Positions 8,316 through 17,545 of a stretch of 43,116 nt of DNA are shown in pieces. The stretch lies in NCBI GenBank assembly GCA_003214615.1, contig QCLK01000004.1, positions 100,301 through 143,416 on the forward strand. Reading direction: 5' to 3'. The DNA is from Pelagibacteraceae bacterium AG-414-E02. GTDB lineage: Bacteria; Pseudomonadota; Alphaproteobacteria; Pelagibacterales; Pelagibacteraceae. Every line of letters starts with the position of its first letter. Positions within the stretch are counted from its first letter, which is position 1. The position numbers and the translations under genes are program-made. A model generated the notes under the pieces. It was not told the origin of the DNA, did no database searches, and saw nothing but the letters and a program-made list of their open reading frames with translations.

Positions 8316-9342
8316 AATATCTGTATTGATACTACTATTGTTATCAATAAGTAAATCCTTTGGTATAAATTTAAATGAATTTAATCCTGATAAAGGTGTA
8401 ATAGCTTTAATGTATCACCGTTTTAATGAAAATAAATATCCATCAACAAATATTAGAAACGAAATTTTTTTAAAACATTTAGACGAAATAAATAATTCAA
8501 AATTTGAATTTATTTCTTTTGATAAGTTCAATGAAATTATAAAAAGTAAAATGAAGAAAAGTCATTTGCTTTTAACAATCGATGATGGTTTTGAATCTTT
8601 TTATTTAAATGCCTGGCCAGTGCTTAAAAAAAAGAAAATTCCTTTTGTCCTGTTTATAAGTACCAGAGAAGTAGGCAAGTATGGCTATATGAGCTGGAAA
8701 CAAATAAAAGAGATTGAGTCTAGTGGTTTAGCTACAATAGGTAATCATAGCCATTCACACGAATATTTAATTGATTGGAAAGAAAAAGAAATAAGAGATG
8801 ATTTAGAAAAATCCATAAAAATTTTTAAAGAAGAACTAGGTTATTCTCCTAAATTATTTTCATATCCTTTTGGAGAATATAGCACTACTTTAAAAAAAAT
8901 TGTAATTGATTTAAATTTTGAATTTGCTTTTGGACAACATTCAGGTGTAATAGACTCAAGTAAAAACTTTTTTGAATTACCAAGATTTCCAATAAATGAA
9001 AAATATGGTGAATTAAAAAGATTTAAATCCATAATTCAAACTTTGCCTTTTCCTTATGAAAAAATAATACCTGAAAACAGATATATTAAAGGAGATGAAA
9101 ACCCTCCAAAAGTCAAAATTAAATTTTTTAAAGACTTAATAGATATTAAAAATATCACATGTTATTCAAATGAAGGTAATATTTGGAGAAAATCCGATAT
9201 TAAATTTGTTAATGAAAATGAATTAGAAGTCTTACTTAAAGAAAAATTTAAAAGTGAAAGAGGAAGAATTAACTGTTCTCTTTGGGCAGAAAAAAATAGA
9301 TGGAGATGGTTGGGTATACAATACGTTATTGCTGAATACTGA
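8287..9342 (+). CDS. secreted polysaccharide deacetylase family protein
   Basis: This carbohydrate esterase family 4 (NodB-fold) protein removes acetyl or similar groups from a polysaccharide outside the cytoplasm. The first metal motif appears as LLTIDDGFESF and the second as GNHSHSHEYL; the SYPFGEYS strand follows. About 100 C-terminal residues beyond the NodB core, rich in lysine and aromatic residues, have no role I recognise. A hydrophobic signal-like segment (KKFIISVLILLLLSISKSFG) precedes the core, but no ATG lies before it except one at 8167, deep inside the divergent tsaB. GTG at 8287 gives a short basic N-terminus and a good signal peptide, so I chose it; it overlaps tsaB by 29 bases. 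The substrate is unknown and the start uncertain. Confidence 0.85.
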   Translation: MLQSIDKKFIISVLILLLLSISKSFGINLNEFNPDKGVIALMYHRFNENKYPSTNIRNEIFLKHLDEINNSKFEFISFDKFNEIIKSKMKKSHLLLTIDDGFESFYLNAWPVLKKKKIPFVLFISTREVGKYGYMSWKQIKEIESSGLATIGNHSHSHEYLIDWKEKEIRDDLEKSIKIFKEELGYSPKLFSYPFGEYSTTLKKIVIDLNFEFAFGQHSGVIDSSKNFFELPRFPINEKYGELKRFKSIIQTLPFPYEKIIPENRYIKGDENPPKVKIKFFKDLIDIKNITCYSNEGNIWRKSDIKFVNENELEVLLKEKFKSERGRINCSLWAEKNRWRWLGIQYVIAEY

Positions 9343-9353
9343 TAAAAAAACTC

Positions 9354-10556
9354 TTATAAGGCAATTCCTTGTTTAAGTTTTGTAGGTAATAAATTTGCTT
9401 TGTCAAAGTCTGTTAGAGAATTTCTCTTAATAATATCTTCAATTATAACAACATATTTTTCTCCGATTGCTGCATAATTTTTAATATATTGAGATAAATC
9501 TAGTCCTGTAATTTGTTTGCTTTCTTGTCTTAGTTTTGCTCTTGCTTCTCTGAATTCTTTATAGGCATTGTGCGTATTTAAATTATTTTTATAAGCTCTT
9601 ACCGAAGCCTTGAGAATTTGAAACTGCAAAACCTTATGACTTGAATTAGAATCTTGATTCTTGGGAGATATTCCTTTCTTGCTCCATGTCCACTGTCCAA
9701 ACAAAGCGTTTCCTTCCAAAGCAAATCTTGATGTCCCCCATCCACTTTCATTTGCAGCTTGGGCCAAGGCAAGAGAAACGGGTATAATATCCATTCTCAT
9801 CTTAAGTTTTGCTAAATCCTGGTCATCAATCTTATATTCTTTAAATCTTCTTTTGAGCCATACTCTTTCACCAACAGTATTAAAATTTTTACCTAATATT
9901 TTGAAAAGTTTTTTTCTATCTTCAGTAATTTTTTCATTTTCATCTAATATTAAAGGTAGAAGAATTTTAATAAATAATTCCCTTTTTTTATGCGTATCTC
10001 CTAAACTTTTAAGATCTTTTGGAAGTTTTGTAAGATATATAGGCTTAACTTTTTGGCCAGCCCTAACTCCTTTAAGATCATAACCAAGATCATCGAATAG
10101 GTTTGCTGTGGTTTCAGCATTTAAACTTACAGTATTTTCATAATTTTGAGTAATTTCAGGTTTTTCTGTTTTTTTAGTTTTTTTCTTTTTTTCAGATAGA
10201 GTAGTTTTTGGTGATTTATATTCCTCAGCTACATAAGTAAATTTAACCTCAGTAACTATATTTTTAATATAAGGTCTCACCCCAATTAAACAACCAATGA
10301 AAAGTATAAATGCAAAAGATAAATAAATGTTCCTTATTGAATTTTCTTTTAACTCCTGTTTTGCGACAGCTTTATCACTTGATCGATTCACAGGTAACTT
10401 AATTCTATTTTTAATTAGCAACAATTCTAATTGAGATATTGTAAGCCGTTTTGCACTTCTAGCGTAACTTCTTACTTCAACAATTCCATAAAGCTTAGCC
10501 AAATGTAATAGTTGATCTCTATACGATTTAAAAAGTTTTTCTATTTTTTTAGACAT
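9354..10556 (-). CDS. Bax-like glucosaminidase-domain protein, membrane anchored
   Basis: The C-terminal half (about 235-385) is a glucosaminidase domain of the Bax/FlgJ-LytG type, with the catalytic-glutamate motif ALAQAANESGWGTSRFA (E270) and NALFGQWTW. Such domains cut the glycan strands of peptidoglycan. One transmembrane helix (about 76-97) follows a basic cytoplasmic N-terminus of about 75 residues, and a lysine-rich linker (about 110-135) follows the helix, so the enzyme domain should face the periplasm. The 400-residue length exceeds that of E. coli Bax (274) because of the N-terminal extension. The gene lies four bases after the nfuA-like gene and converges on the deacetylase with an 11-base gap. 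The domain is clear; the physiological role is inferred. Confidence 0.85.
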   Translation of the reverse strand: MSKKIEKLFKSYRDQLLHLAKLYGIVEVRSYARSAKRLTISQLELLLIKNRIKLPVNRSSDKAVAKQELKENSIRNIYLSFAFILFIGCLIGVRPYIKNIVTEVKFTYVAEEYKSPKTTLSEKKKKTKKTEKPEITQNYENTVSLNAETTANLFDDLGYDLKGVRAGQKVKPIYLTKLPKDLKSLGDTHKKRELFIKILLPLILDENEKITEDRKKLFKILGKNFNTVGERVWLKRRFKEYKIDDQDLAKLKMRMDIIPVSLALAQAANESGWGTSRFALEGNALFGQWTWSKKGISPKNQDSNSSHKVLQFQILKASVRAYKNNLNTHNAYKEFREARAKLRQESKQITGLDLSQYIKNYAAIGEKYVVIIEDIIKRNSLTDFDKANLLPTKLKQGIAL

Positions 10557-10559
10557 AAA

Positions 10560-11144
10560 TTAAACGGCCTCTACACTTTTTACTTCTGGAATATAATGAC
10601 ATAAGAGATTTTGCACACCTTGTTTAAGTGTCATTACTGAACTGGGACATCCTGAACAACTACCTTTAAGTTCTACTGTAACTATTCCATCTTTAAAAGA
10701 CTTAAACGTAATATCTCCTCCATCTCTTGCAACTGCTGGCCTAACTTTTGAATCTAGTACTTCATTAATTTTATTTATTACATTATCTGATTGAGCTGGT
10801 TTAGAATCTTTATTTGAACTATCTAAAATTTTTTCCAACCTTATATCTTTACCAACAACTACATTATTTCCTTTGGAGTAGTAGTCATTAATTTCTGAGA
10901 TGATTCCGTGTTTTAAATCATCCCAATTTAAATCTTTTTCTTTTTTTACAGTAATAAAATCTTCTCCAAAAAATACCATCGATATTCCTTCTAGAGATAA
11001 TATTTTATTAGCTAGCGATACTTTTATATTTTTATCATTTTTTAAAAATTCGATTGGACCTACCTCGGACACAGTTTTTCCAGGCAAAAATTTTAACGTG
11101 TCAGGATTTGGTGTATGTTCTGTCTCTACCATAATAGATGTCAT
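10560..11144 (-). CDS. nfuA: NfuA-type Fe-S cluster carrier
   Basis: This cytoplasmic scaffold or carrier delivers 4Fe-4S clusters to client proteins; Fe-S clients in this window include MiaB and probably Nth. The N-terminal Nfu domain carries the family signature HTPNPDTLKFLPGK (about 10-23). The C-terminal NifU domain carries the cluster-binding CxxC, GSCSGCPSS, with C163 and C166. This is the eukaryotic/alphaproteobacterial Nfu arrangement rather than the A-type-domain fusion of E. coli NfuA. The length of 194 residues is typical. ATG codons at 11144 and 11132 are both possible starts; neither has a strong ribosome binding site, and I kept the longer form. It lies between trpS and the Bax-like gene. 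Confidence 0.93.
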   Translation of the reverse strand: MTSIMVETEHTPNPDTLKFLPGKTVSEVGPIEFLKNDKNIKVSLANKILSLEGISMVFFGEDFITVKKEKDLNWDDLKHGIISEINDYYSKGNNVVVGKDIRLEKILDSSNKDSKPAQSDNVINKINEVLDSKVRPAVARDGGDITFKSFKDGIVTVELKGSCSGCPSSVMTLKQGVQNLLCHYIPEVKSVEAV

Positions 11145-11166
11145 TTAATATACAAAAATTCTCTTA

Positions 11167-12177
11167 TCAAGAAAACTTTGCAAGCCCTATGATATCATAA
11201 ATTTCTTTAATATTGGATTTAGCTATTAAATCGGCTTTTTTTGCACCCTTTTCCAAAACTCCAGTTAAATATCCTTCGTCTTTTAACAGTTTTTTAATTT
11301 CTTCCCCAATTGGACAAATTTTCTCTACAACTGATTCGCTTAATTTGCTCTTAAAAGTTGAAAAATTTTTTCCACCAAATTCTTTAAGAACTTTTTCTAC
11401 ACTTACATTATTAATATTGGAATAGATTGATATAAGATTTGCCGCTTCATCTCTGTTCTTAAGCTCACTTATTTTTGTTGGTATTGGAGTTGAATCTGTT
11501 TTAGCTTTTTTAATTTTCTTATCAATTAAATCCTTATCATCCTTTAAATTGATTCTGCTATAATCAGAATCGTCTGATTTGCTCATTTTTTTTTTACCAT
11601 CTTTTAAACTCATTACTCTAGATATTTCCTCTGAAATTAAAGGTTGTACTATTGGAAAGTAATTTTCACATTTAAAATCATTATTAAATTTTTTTGCAAT
11701 ATCTCTTGTTAACTCCAAATGCTGTTTTTGATCTTCACCAACAGGAACATGAGTAGCTTTATATATAAGTATATCTGCTGCCATTAGATTAGGGTACACA
11801 AGTAGACCCACACTTGCGTTTTCTTTGTTCGCTCCAGCTTTTTCTTTGAATTGAGTCATACGATTCATCCAACCAATTCTTGCTACGCAGTTAAAAACCC
11901 ATGCTAGTTCGCTATGCGCCGATACACTTGCTTGATTAAAAATAATACTTTTTTCAGGATCTAGACCTGAAGCTATAAAGCTCGCTACAGTTTCGAAAAT
12001 ATTGGATTTTAATTGTTTCGGATCTTGACGATTGGTAATAGCATGTAAATCAACAATACAGTAGATACATTCAAATTTATTTTGCAAATCTACAAAATTT
12101 TTTATTGCACCTAAATAATTTCCTAAATGTAAATTTCCTGTTGGTTGAACTCCAGAAAATACTCTTTGTTTTTGCAT
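11167..12177 (-). CDS. trpS: tryptophanyl-tRNA synthetase
   Basis: This class I aminoacyl-tRNA synthetase charges tRNA-Trp. The HIGH-type motif appears as PTGNLHLGNYLGA near residues 12-24 and the KMSKS loop as KMSKS at 197-201. The length of 336 residues is normal for a bacterial TrpS. The ATG start is unambiguous, since the conserved N-terminus (RVFSGVQPTG) begins at residue 5. The gene follows murJ by 11 bases, so they are probably cotranscribed; murJ-trpS-nfuA adjacency is common in alphaproteobacteria. Nothing unusual is visible. Confidence 0.98.
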   Translation of the reverse strand: MQKQRVFSGVQPTGNLHLGNYLGAIKNFVDLQNKFECIYCIVDLHAITNRQDPKQLKSNIFETVASFIASGLDPEKSIIFNQASVSAHSELAWVFNCVARIGWMNRMTQFKEKAGANKENASVGLLVYPNLMAADILIYKATHVPVGEDQKQHLELTRDIAKKFNNDFKCENYFPIVQPLISEEISRVMSLKDGKKKMSKSDDSDYSRINLKDDKDLIDKKIKKAKTDSTPIPTKISELKNRDEAANLISIYSNINNVSVEKVLKEFGGKNFSTFKSKLSESVVEKICPIGEEIKKLLKDEGYLTGVLEKGAKKADLIAKSNIKEIYDIIGLAKFS

Positions 12178-12188
12178 ATATGAAATAA

Positions 12189-13715
12189 TTACCTTAACTT
12201 AATATCTTTAAATTTAAAAGCACCTGAGAAATTTGAAATTATAAAATAACTTAACAAGCTAATAACCACTATAATAAATAAGTAAACAAATTTCCAACTT
12301 TCATTATAGTTAAATTTGTCAGAAAAAAACCCCAACAGTAAATACAAAACTGTTCCCATTACAACCACAGATAATATCATACGAGGAAATTTATAAATAA
12401 ATTTATCATCAAAAATATGTAAATCTCTTTTTTTGATAAAATAGTAATGCATAAAAACATTTACCCAAGAAGAAATTGAAGTTGCTATTGCTATTATTAC
12501 AAAACCAAATTTATTAAACAACGAAACACTAATGAATATATTTAAAGTAACTGACACTATCGATAAAATAAATGGTGTTCTGGTATCGTTTCTTGCAAAA
12601 AAGAAATTGGAAAAAATTTTCAATATAGAGAACGCCGGAACACCGAAGCCAAAAAAAGTAAGCGCAATAGCAGTATTAACAACGCTAGATTCATTAAATG
12701 ATCCATAACCAAACAATGATGTAATTACTTCTTCTGAAGCCAAAACTAAGGCTGTTGCTGCTGGTACAGATAAAAATAAACAAAGTTCTAGAGCTCTATT
12801 TTGTAAATCGCTAATTTTTTTAATACTCTTTTCTTTTACATATTTTGATAAATCTGGGAGCATTACTGTACCAACAGCAATTCCAGCAACAGCAAGATTT
12901 ATTTGATAAACTCTATCTGCATAATAAAGATAAGAAACAGCGCCAGCTTGAAAAGAAGCAATTATTGTTCCAACTAAAATATTAATTTGCGTAACGCCAG
13001 ACGAAAAAATGCTTGGGAGTAGTTTACGAAAAAAAAACTTTATTTTTTTATCTATTTTTATTTTTAAAGTTAAAATAGGTTTAAAATTTTTTCTGACAAA
13101 AAATAATAAAATCAATAGCTGTAAGAAGCCAGCAAATGATACAGCATATGATAAAAGTAAAACATCAGATATGTTTAACCACTGAGAAAAAAATAGTGAC
13201 CCAATTAATACTACATTTAATATAATTGGTGCTGCCGCTGCTACTGCAAATTTATTATATGAATTAAGTATTGCTGCAAAAAAAGAAGCCAAACATATAA
13301 AAAATAAAAATGGAAAAGTAATTCTACTTAATTCTATTGCAAGTTTTAATTTTTCTGGATTTTTATAAAACCCTGGAGCTATTAAATAAATTAACTGTGG
13401 CATAAAAATTTCTGCCACTAGAACAAAAAATAATAAGATAATAAAAAGTAAATTAAATATATTTTTCGCAAAATTGTCAGCTTGTTTTTTATCCTTTGCT
13501 AATTCACCAGCATAACTAGGAATAAAAGCAGCATTAAATGTTCCTTCGGCGAACAGCCGTCTAAAAGTATTGGGCAGCCTGAAAGCTACAAAAAAAGCAT
13601 CTGCAAAAAGACTAGTTCCTAAAAAAATCGCAATTAAAATATCTCTAACATAGCCAAGTATTCGACTTATTAAGGTAAAAAAACTAAATGTAGAGGTTGA
13701 AGCAATTAAGTTCAT
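12189..13715 (-). CDS. murJ: lipid II flippase MurJ
   Basis: MurJ is a MOP-superfamily inner-membrane protein that flips lipid II to the periplasmic face for peptidoglycan synthesis. The 508-residue product is almost wholly hydrophobic, with about 14 predicted helices. The N-terminal family signature is visible in FTLISRILGYVRDILIAIFLG, followed by ADAFFVAFRLPNTFRRLFAEGTFNAAFIP. It starts at an ATG 52 bases from the divergent maeB start and heads the murJ-trpS-nfuA-bax run. With the Bax-like glucosaminidase, the LpoA-like protein and the L,D-transpeptidase, it indicates an active peptidoglycan pathway. Confidence 0.97.
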   Translation of the reverse strand: MNLIASTSTFSFFTLISRILGYVRDILIAIFLGTSLFADAFFVAFRLPNTFRRLFAEGTFNAAFIPSYAGELAKDKKQADNFAKNIFNLLFIILLFFVLVAEIFMPQLIYLIAPGFYKNPEKLKLAIELSRITFPFLFFICLASFFAAILNSYNKFAVAAAAPIILNVVLIGSLFFSQWLNISDVLLLSYAVSFAGFLQLLILLFFVRKNFKPILTLKIKIDKKIKFFFRKLLPSIFSSGVTQINILVGTIIASFQAGAVSYLYYADRVYQINLAVAGIAVGTVMLPDLSKYVKEKSIKKISDLQNRALELCLFLSVPAATALVLASEEVITSLFGYGSFNESSVVNTAIALTFFGFGVPAFSILKIFSNFFFARNDTRTPFILSIVSVTLNIFISVSLFNKFGFVIIAIATSISSWVNVFMHYYFIKKRDLHIFDDKFIYKFPRMILSVVVMGTVLYLLLGFFSDKFNYNESWKFVYLFIIVVISLLSYFIISNFSGAFKFKDIKLR

Positions 13716-13716
13716 C

Positions 13717-13746
13717 TTGACATGTAAGCCTTATTTTTGTGACAAT
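13717..13746 (+). promoter_or_regulatory. possible promoter upstream of maeB
   Basis: A consensus TTGACA (13717-13722) is followed after 18 bases by GACAAT (13741-13746), a four-of-six match to TATAAT. The predicted start is about 15 bases before the maeB ATG at 13768. The -35 match is perfect, but the -10 is weak and the spacer slightly long. Confidence 0.3.
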
Positions 13747-13767
13747 TGTAAGATACTTGCTTTTCAA

Positions 13768-16065
13768 ATGAAGAAAAAGTCCAAAATAGAAAGATACACA
13801 GATCAAGAAGCTCTAGATTATCACAATAGTGGAAAATCTGGGAAGATAGAAATTTTATCCTCAAAGCCCATGACAAGTAAAAGGGATTTGGCTCTGGCTT
13901 ATTCCCCGGGCGTAGCTGCTCCTGTAAAAGTAATAGCGGGAAATCCAGATGCTGCTTATGATTACACAACAAAAGGAAATTTAGTAGCTGTTATCAGTAA
14001 TGGCTCAGCAATACTTGGGTTGGGAAATCTAGGAGCGCTAGCATCAAAACCAGTTATGGAGGGAAAAGCAATATTATTTAAACGTTTTGCCGATATAGAT
14101 TCCATAGATCTTGAAATAGATTCATCAAATGCCAACGAAATCATTAATTGTATAACAGCTCTTTCAAAAAGTTTTGGTGGTATAAATTTAGAAGATATTG
14201 CAGCACCAGATTGTTTTATTATAGAACAAAAATTAAGAGAAAAATTAGACATTCCTATATTTCATGATGATCAGCATGGTACTGCAATTATAACTTTAGC
14301 AGCATTAATTAATGCACTGGATATATCAGGAAAATCCCTAAAAAATATTAAAGTTGTTGTAAATGGTGCAGGAGCATCAGCCATAGCTTGTACAAACTTA
14401 TTTAAAAGTAGTGGAGTACCAAATGAAAATATCATTATGATTGATAGAAAAGGAATTTTATATCGTGGAAGAGATAATCTTGATCAATGGAAATCAGCAC
14501 ACGCTGTTGATACCAAATTAAGAACACTTAAAGAGGCAATAAAAGGTGCAGATGTATTTTTAGGTTTATCTACTAAGGAAGTGCTTACAAAAGACATGGT
14601 AAAAACTATGTCAAAAAATCCTATTATTTTTGCTTGTGCAAATCCTGATCCTGAAATTAATCCTGAGGATGTTCATGAAGTGAGGGAAGACGCAATAGTA
14701 GCAACCGGTAGATCAGATTATCCAAATCAGGTTAATAATCTAATTGGTTTTCCTTATATTTTTAGAGGTGCATTAGATGTTAGAGCTAAAACAATAAATG
14801 AAGAAATGAAAGTAGCGGCTGCACATGCAATAGCTAAGCTTGCTAGAGAATATGTTCCTGATGAAGTAGTAGCTGCAATGGGTGGTGAAAGGCCAATATA
14901 TGGAAAAGAATATATAATACCTTCAACTTTTGATCCGAGACTAATTAGCGTAATACCAGTTGCTGTAGCTAAAGCAGCTATAAAAAGCGGCGTAGCTAGA
15001 AAAAATATAGAAAACTTTGAAACTTATAAAGAACAATTAAAACAAAGACTTGATCCATCAACAACCATCATGCAGGGCGTAAATACTCAAATAAAAAAAT
15101 CTCAGAAAAAAGTAGTTTTCGCTGATGGTGAAGATGAAAACACATTAAAAGCTGCAATAGCTTTCAAAAGTAATGGTCTTGGAATTCCAATATTAATAGC
15201 AAAAAAAGAAATCGTTAAACAAAAACTTAAGGATATTGGCTTAGATGAAAATTATAAAATAGAAATAGTAAACTCCACAGACAAAGAAAAGAGAGAGAAA
15301 TATTCAAAATTTCTTTACCAGAAATTACAACGACAAGAAGGTTTGCTTGAAAGAGACTGTGATAGATTAGTTAGAAATGACAGGGTTATTTGGGGTACTT
15401 GTATGGTTTCATGCGGAGATGCAGATGCATTGGTCACTGGAAATACAAGAAGATACACATCAACTTTAGATAAAGTAAAACGCGTAGTTGATCCGAGATC
15501 AGGGGAAATAATTTTTGGTTTAAATATAATGGTAAATAGAGGTAGAACTGTTTTTGTATCGGACATTACGGTTCATGAAATTCCTACTGCAGAACAACTT
15601 GCTCAAATAGCAATATCTTCTGCTAGAGTTGCTAAATTGTTTGGTTTTGATCCAAAAGTTGCTTTTCTATCTCATTCTACATTTGGTACACCTAAAACTA
15701 AAGCTACAAAAAACATGCGGGATGCTGTTGAGATATTAAAAGAAAAAAGGGTTGGTTTTAAATTTGATGGCGAAATGCAGCCAGATGTTGCTTTAGATGA
15801 AAAGTATAGAGATCTTTATCCATTTTCTGAAATAGTAGGTAACGCAAATGTTTTGGTTATGCCTGGAAGACACAGTGCTGCTATTTCATTTAAATTAATG
15901 AAAAGCTTAAGTGCAGTTAAGGTGGTTGGTCCTTTATTAATTGGATTAGGAGAACCAATTGAAATTGCCCCTCTAAGGTCATCAACCAGTGATATATTAA
16001 ATTTAGCCTCGGTAGCCGCTTACTCTTCTGAAATAATTGATTATAAAAAAGTTAGAAAAAATTAA
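13768..16065 (+). CDS. maeB: NADP-dependent malic enzyme with C-terminal phosphotransacetylase-like domain
   Basis: This cytoplasmic enzyme decarboxylates malate to pyruvate with reduction of NADP+. The 765-residue form starting at the ATG at 13768 has the MaeB layout: a malic N-terminal domain (ALAYSPGVAAPV, then FHDDQHGTAII with metal and substrate residues), a Rossmann-type NAD-binding domain (VVVNGAGASAIACTNL, near 190-210), and from about residue 430 a phosphate acetyltransferase-like domain (VVFADGEDENTLKAA to the end). In MaeB the last domain is usually regulatory rather than catalytic. An upstream in-frame ATG at 13717 would add 17 atypical residues across the promoter region, so I rejected it. 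It converges on the BON-domain gene with a one-base gap. With AceA it ties C4 intermediates to pyruvate. Confidence 0.96.
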   Translation: MKKKSKIERYTDQEALDYHNSGKSGKIEILSSKPMTSKRDLALAYSPGVAAPVKVIAGNPDAAYDYTTKGNLVAVISNGSAILGLGNLGALASKPVMEGKAILFKRFADIDSIDLEIDSSNANEIINCITALSKSFGGINLEDIAAPDCFIIEQKLREKLDIPIFHDDQHGTAIITLAALINALDISGKSLKNIKVVVNGAGASAIACTNLFKSSGVPNENIIMIDRKGILYRGRDNLDQWKSAHAVDTKLRTLKEAIKGADVFLGLSTKEVLTKDMVKTMSKNPIIFACANPDPEINPEDVHEVREDAIVATGRSDYPNQVNNLIGFPYIFRGALDVRAKTINEEMKVAAAHAIAKLAREYVPDEVVAAMGGERPIYGKEYIIPSTFDPRLISVIPVAVAKAAIKSGVARKNIENFETYKEQLKQRLDPSTTIMQGVNTQIKKSQKKVVFADGEDENTLKAAIAFKSNGLGIPILIAKKEIVKQKLKDIGLDENYKIEIVNSTDKEKREKYSKFLYQKLQRQEGLLERDCDRLVRNDRVIWGTCMVSCGDADALVTGNTRRYTSTLDKVKRVVDPRSGEIIFGLNIMVNRGRTVFVSDITVHEIPTAEQLAQIAISSARVAKLFGFDPKVAFLSHSTFGTPKTKATKNMRDAVEILKEKRVGFKFDGEMQPDVALDEKYRDLYPFSEIVGNANVLVMPGRHSAAISFKLMKSLSAVKVVGPLLIGLGEPIEIAPLRSSTSDILNLASVAAYSSEIIDYKKVRKN

Positions 16066-16066
16066 T

Positions 16067-16657
16067 TTATTCTCTTTGCCTACTTAAATCAGAAACCAAT
16101 AAAATACTAGTTACAAGTTCTTTTAGATCAACTATTTGCTTAGCTTCTTGAATAATTTCTTTTTTTTCGTCGTCGGAATACGCTATGCCAAAAATATAAG
16201 TTTTTTGGTTGATAGTATCAATGTTGAAATTAGCTGCTTTTATTTTTTTATTTAAAATAAGTGCAGTTCTTAATTGAGCAGTTACTAAAACATCCAGTGC
16301 TGTATTTTTAAAAGAAAACTTTTGTTTTACTGAAATATTATTTTTTACTGATCTTGCCCCCTTAGTTTCCCAGGCCATTTTTGTAATTTTTAATTTTTCT
16401 TCTGGTTCATCCACTTTTCCCCCTAAAAAAATTCTACCATCAAGAACTTTAATTGAAATTTTGATTAGATATTTTTTCTCTGTTAAAGCTAACCTTGCTA
16501 ATAAATTTTTTTGCATTATTGAGTCGTCTATTTGGGTTCCTAAAGTTCTCGGATCTAAAGCTATACTTACTCCTGATCCAAATACTCCGCTTGTAGAAGA
16601 ACCAACGCAGCCATTTAATAAAGTTAAAATAAACGATATTATTAAAATCTTTTTCAT
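16067..16657 (-). CDS. BON-domain outer-membrane lipoprotein (DolP/YraP-like)
   Basis: A short signal peptide ends in the lipobox LNGC (C17), so the protein is probably lipid-modified and processed through Lnt. The rest contains two BON-like segments: KISIKVLDGRIFLGGKVDEP with ARSVKNNISV, and FNIDTINQKTYIFGIAYSDDE with LVTSILLV. This resembles DolP (YraP), a two-BON lipoprotein that supports outer-membrane integrity. The ATG at 16657 overlaps the rsmI stop as ATGA, so translation is probably coupled; an upstream TTG at 16672 is a less likely start. In E. coli rsmI and dolP are also in one locus, next to lpoA, which matches this neighbourhood. Confidence 0.88.
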   Translation of the reverse strand: MKKILIISFILTLLNGCVGSSTSGVFGSGVSIALDPRTLGTQIDDSIMQKNLLARLALTEKKYLIKISIKVLDGRIFLGGKVDEPEEKLKITKMAWETKGARSVKNNISVKQKFSFKNTALDVLVTAQLRTALILNKKIKAANFNIDTINQKTYIFGIAYSDDEKKEIIQEAKQIVDLKELVTSILLVSDLSRQRE

Positions 16658-17499
16658 TTTATTTTTAAACAAAAATTATATACCAGCTTTTTCGATAAAT
16701 TTTCCTTTTTAGAAATAAATTCTACAACATCTTTATGGCTATATTTTTTTAGCATTTTTTTTATTTCCATTTTAACTGATTCGTTTATGTCATTACTAAT
16801 TTTATTTTCTTTAACCTTTTCTGATATAACAACAGTAAATTCTCCTTTCAAGCCCTCGGAAAAATTATCTATGGACGAAACGCTGCCCCTAATGAATTTT
16901 TCATGAATTTTTGTCATTTCTTTTGCTATTAATATTTTTCTATTGAAAAAATATTTTTTAAATTTTGATATAAAAAAATTTATTTTTGGAGCTGTAACAA
17001 AAAAAACAAAAGAATAGTTAATGATAGATAAATTGTTTAAAATTTTTTCTAATTCTTTTTCTTTTTTTGGTAAAAAACCATAAAATAAATATTGCTGATT
17101 AAATCCTGAAACACTAACTGCAGATGTCACGGCAGAAGGTCCTGGGATGGGATAAACTTTTAAATTTTCATCTATACATTTCTTAACCAGAATCATCCCT
17201 GGATCAGAAATAACCGGGGTACCAGCATCAGAAATAAGTGATATAATTTTATTTTTTTTTAAAGAACTGACTATTTTACCACTTATCTTTTTCTCATTAA
17301 ATTTATGATAGGGAAGAAGTTTGTTATTTATCCCAAAATAATTGAGTAATTTTCCCGATCTTCTAGTGTCTTCACATAAAATAATTTCTGATTTTTTTAA
17401 GACATCTATAGCCCTAAAAGTTATATCCTGCATGTTTCCGATTGGGGTAGATACTAAATAAAGTCCAGGATCAATAGTTTGTTGTTTATTTTCGTCCAT
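16654..17499 (-). CDS. rsmI: 16S rRNA (cytidine-1402-2'-O)-methyltransferase
   Basis: RsmI uses S-adenosylmethionine to 2'-O-methylate C1402 in the ribosomal P site. The 281-residue product has the tetrapyrrole-methylase fold with the family signatures LVSTPIGNMQDITFRAI (near 15), ILCEDTRRSGKLLN (near 40) and LISDAGTPVISDPGM (near 90), plus GPSAVTSAVSVSGF. The C-terminal region is lysine-rich and diverged but of normal length. The gene is divergent from the LpoA-like gene with a 46-base gap and overlaps the BON-domain gene. A perfect TATAAT box lies just upstream. Confidence 0.96.
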   Translation of the reverse strand: MDENKQQTIDPGLYLVSTPIGNMQDITFRAIDVLKKSEIILCEDTRRSGKLLNYFGINNKLLPYHKFNEKKISGKIVSSLKKNKIISLISDAGTPVISDPGMILVKKCIDENLKVYPIPGPSAVTSAVSVSGFNQQYLFYGFLPKKEKELEKILNNLSIINYSFVFFVTAPKINFFISKFKKYFFNRKILIAKEMTKIHEKFIRGSVSSIDNFSEGLKGEFTVVISEKVKENKISNDINESVKMEIKKMLKKYSHKDVVEFISKKENLSKKLVYNFCLKIK

Positions 17500-17510
17500 T
17501 TGATGCCTAA

Positions 17511-17516
17511 ATTATA
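17511..17516 (-). promoter_or_regulatory. -10 element upstream of rsmI
   Basis: On the minus strand a perfect TATAAT lies 11 bases before the rsmI ATG. The transcript would start about 5 bases before the codon, so it would be almost leaderless. No good -35 is visible at normal spacing, and A+T-rich background makes chance matches common. Confidence 0.3.
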
Positions 17517-17545
17517 TTCTATGTTATCCAAATTGATTTAAATTT

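Noticed and set aside
13717-13767. Extension of maeB to the ATG at 13717
   Set aside because: The extra 17 residues are cysteine-rich and unlike other MaeB N-termini, and the extension would cover the only promoter space; the ATG at 13768 gives a normal N-terminus.
13712-13972. Minus-strand frame overlapping the 5' end of maeB
   Set aside because: It lies wholly across the murJ/maeB promoter gap and the maeB coding sequence, and its product has no recognisable features.
17524-17532. TTATCCAAA between rsmI and the LpoA-like gene, one base from a DnaA box
   Set aside because: A single near-match in A+T-rich DNA with no cluster of boxes and no dnaA or dnaN nearby is not evidence of an origin.
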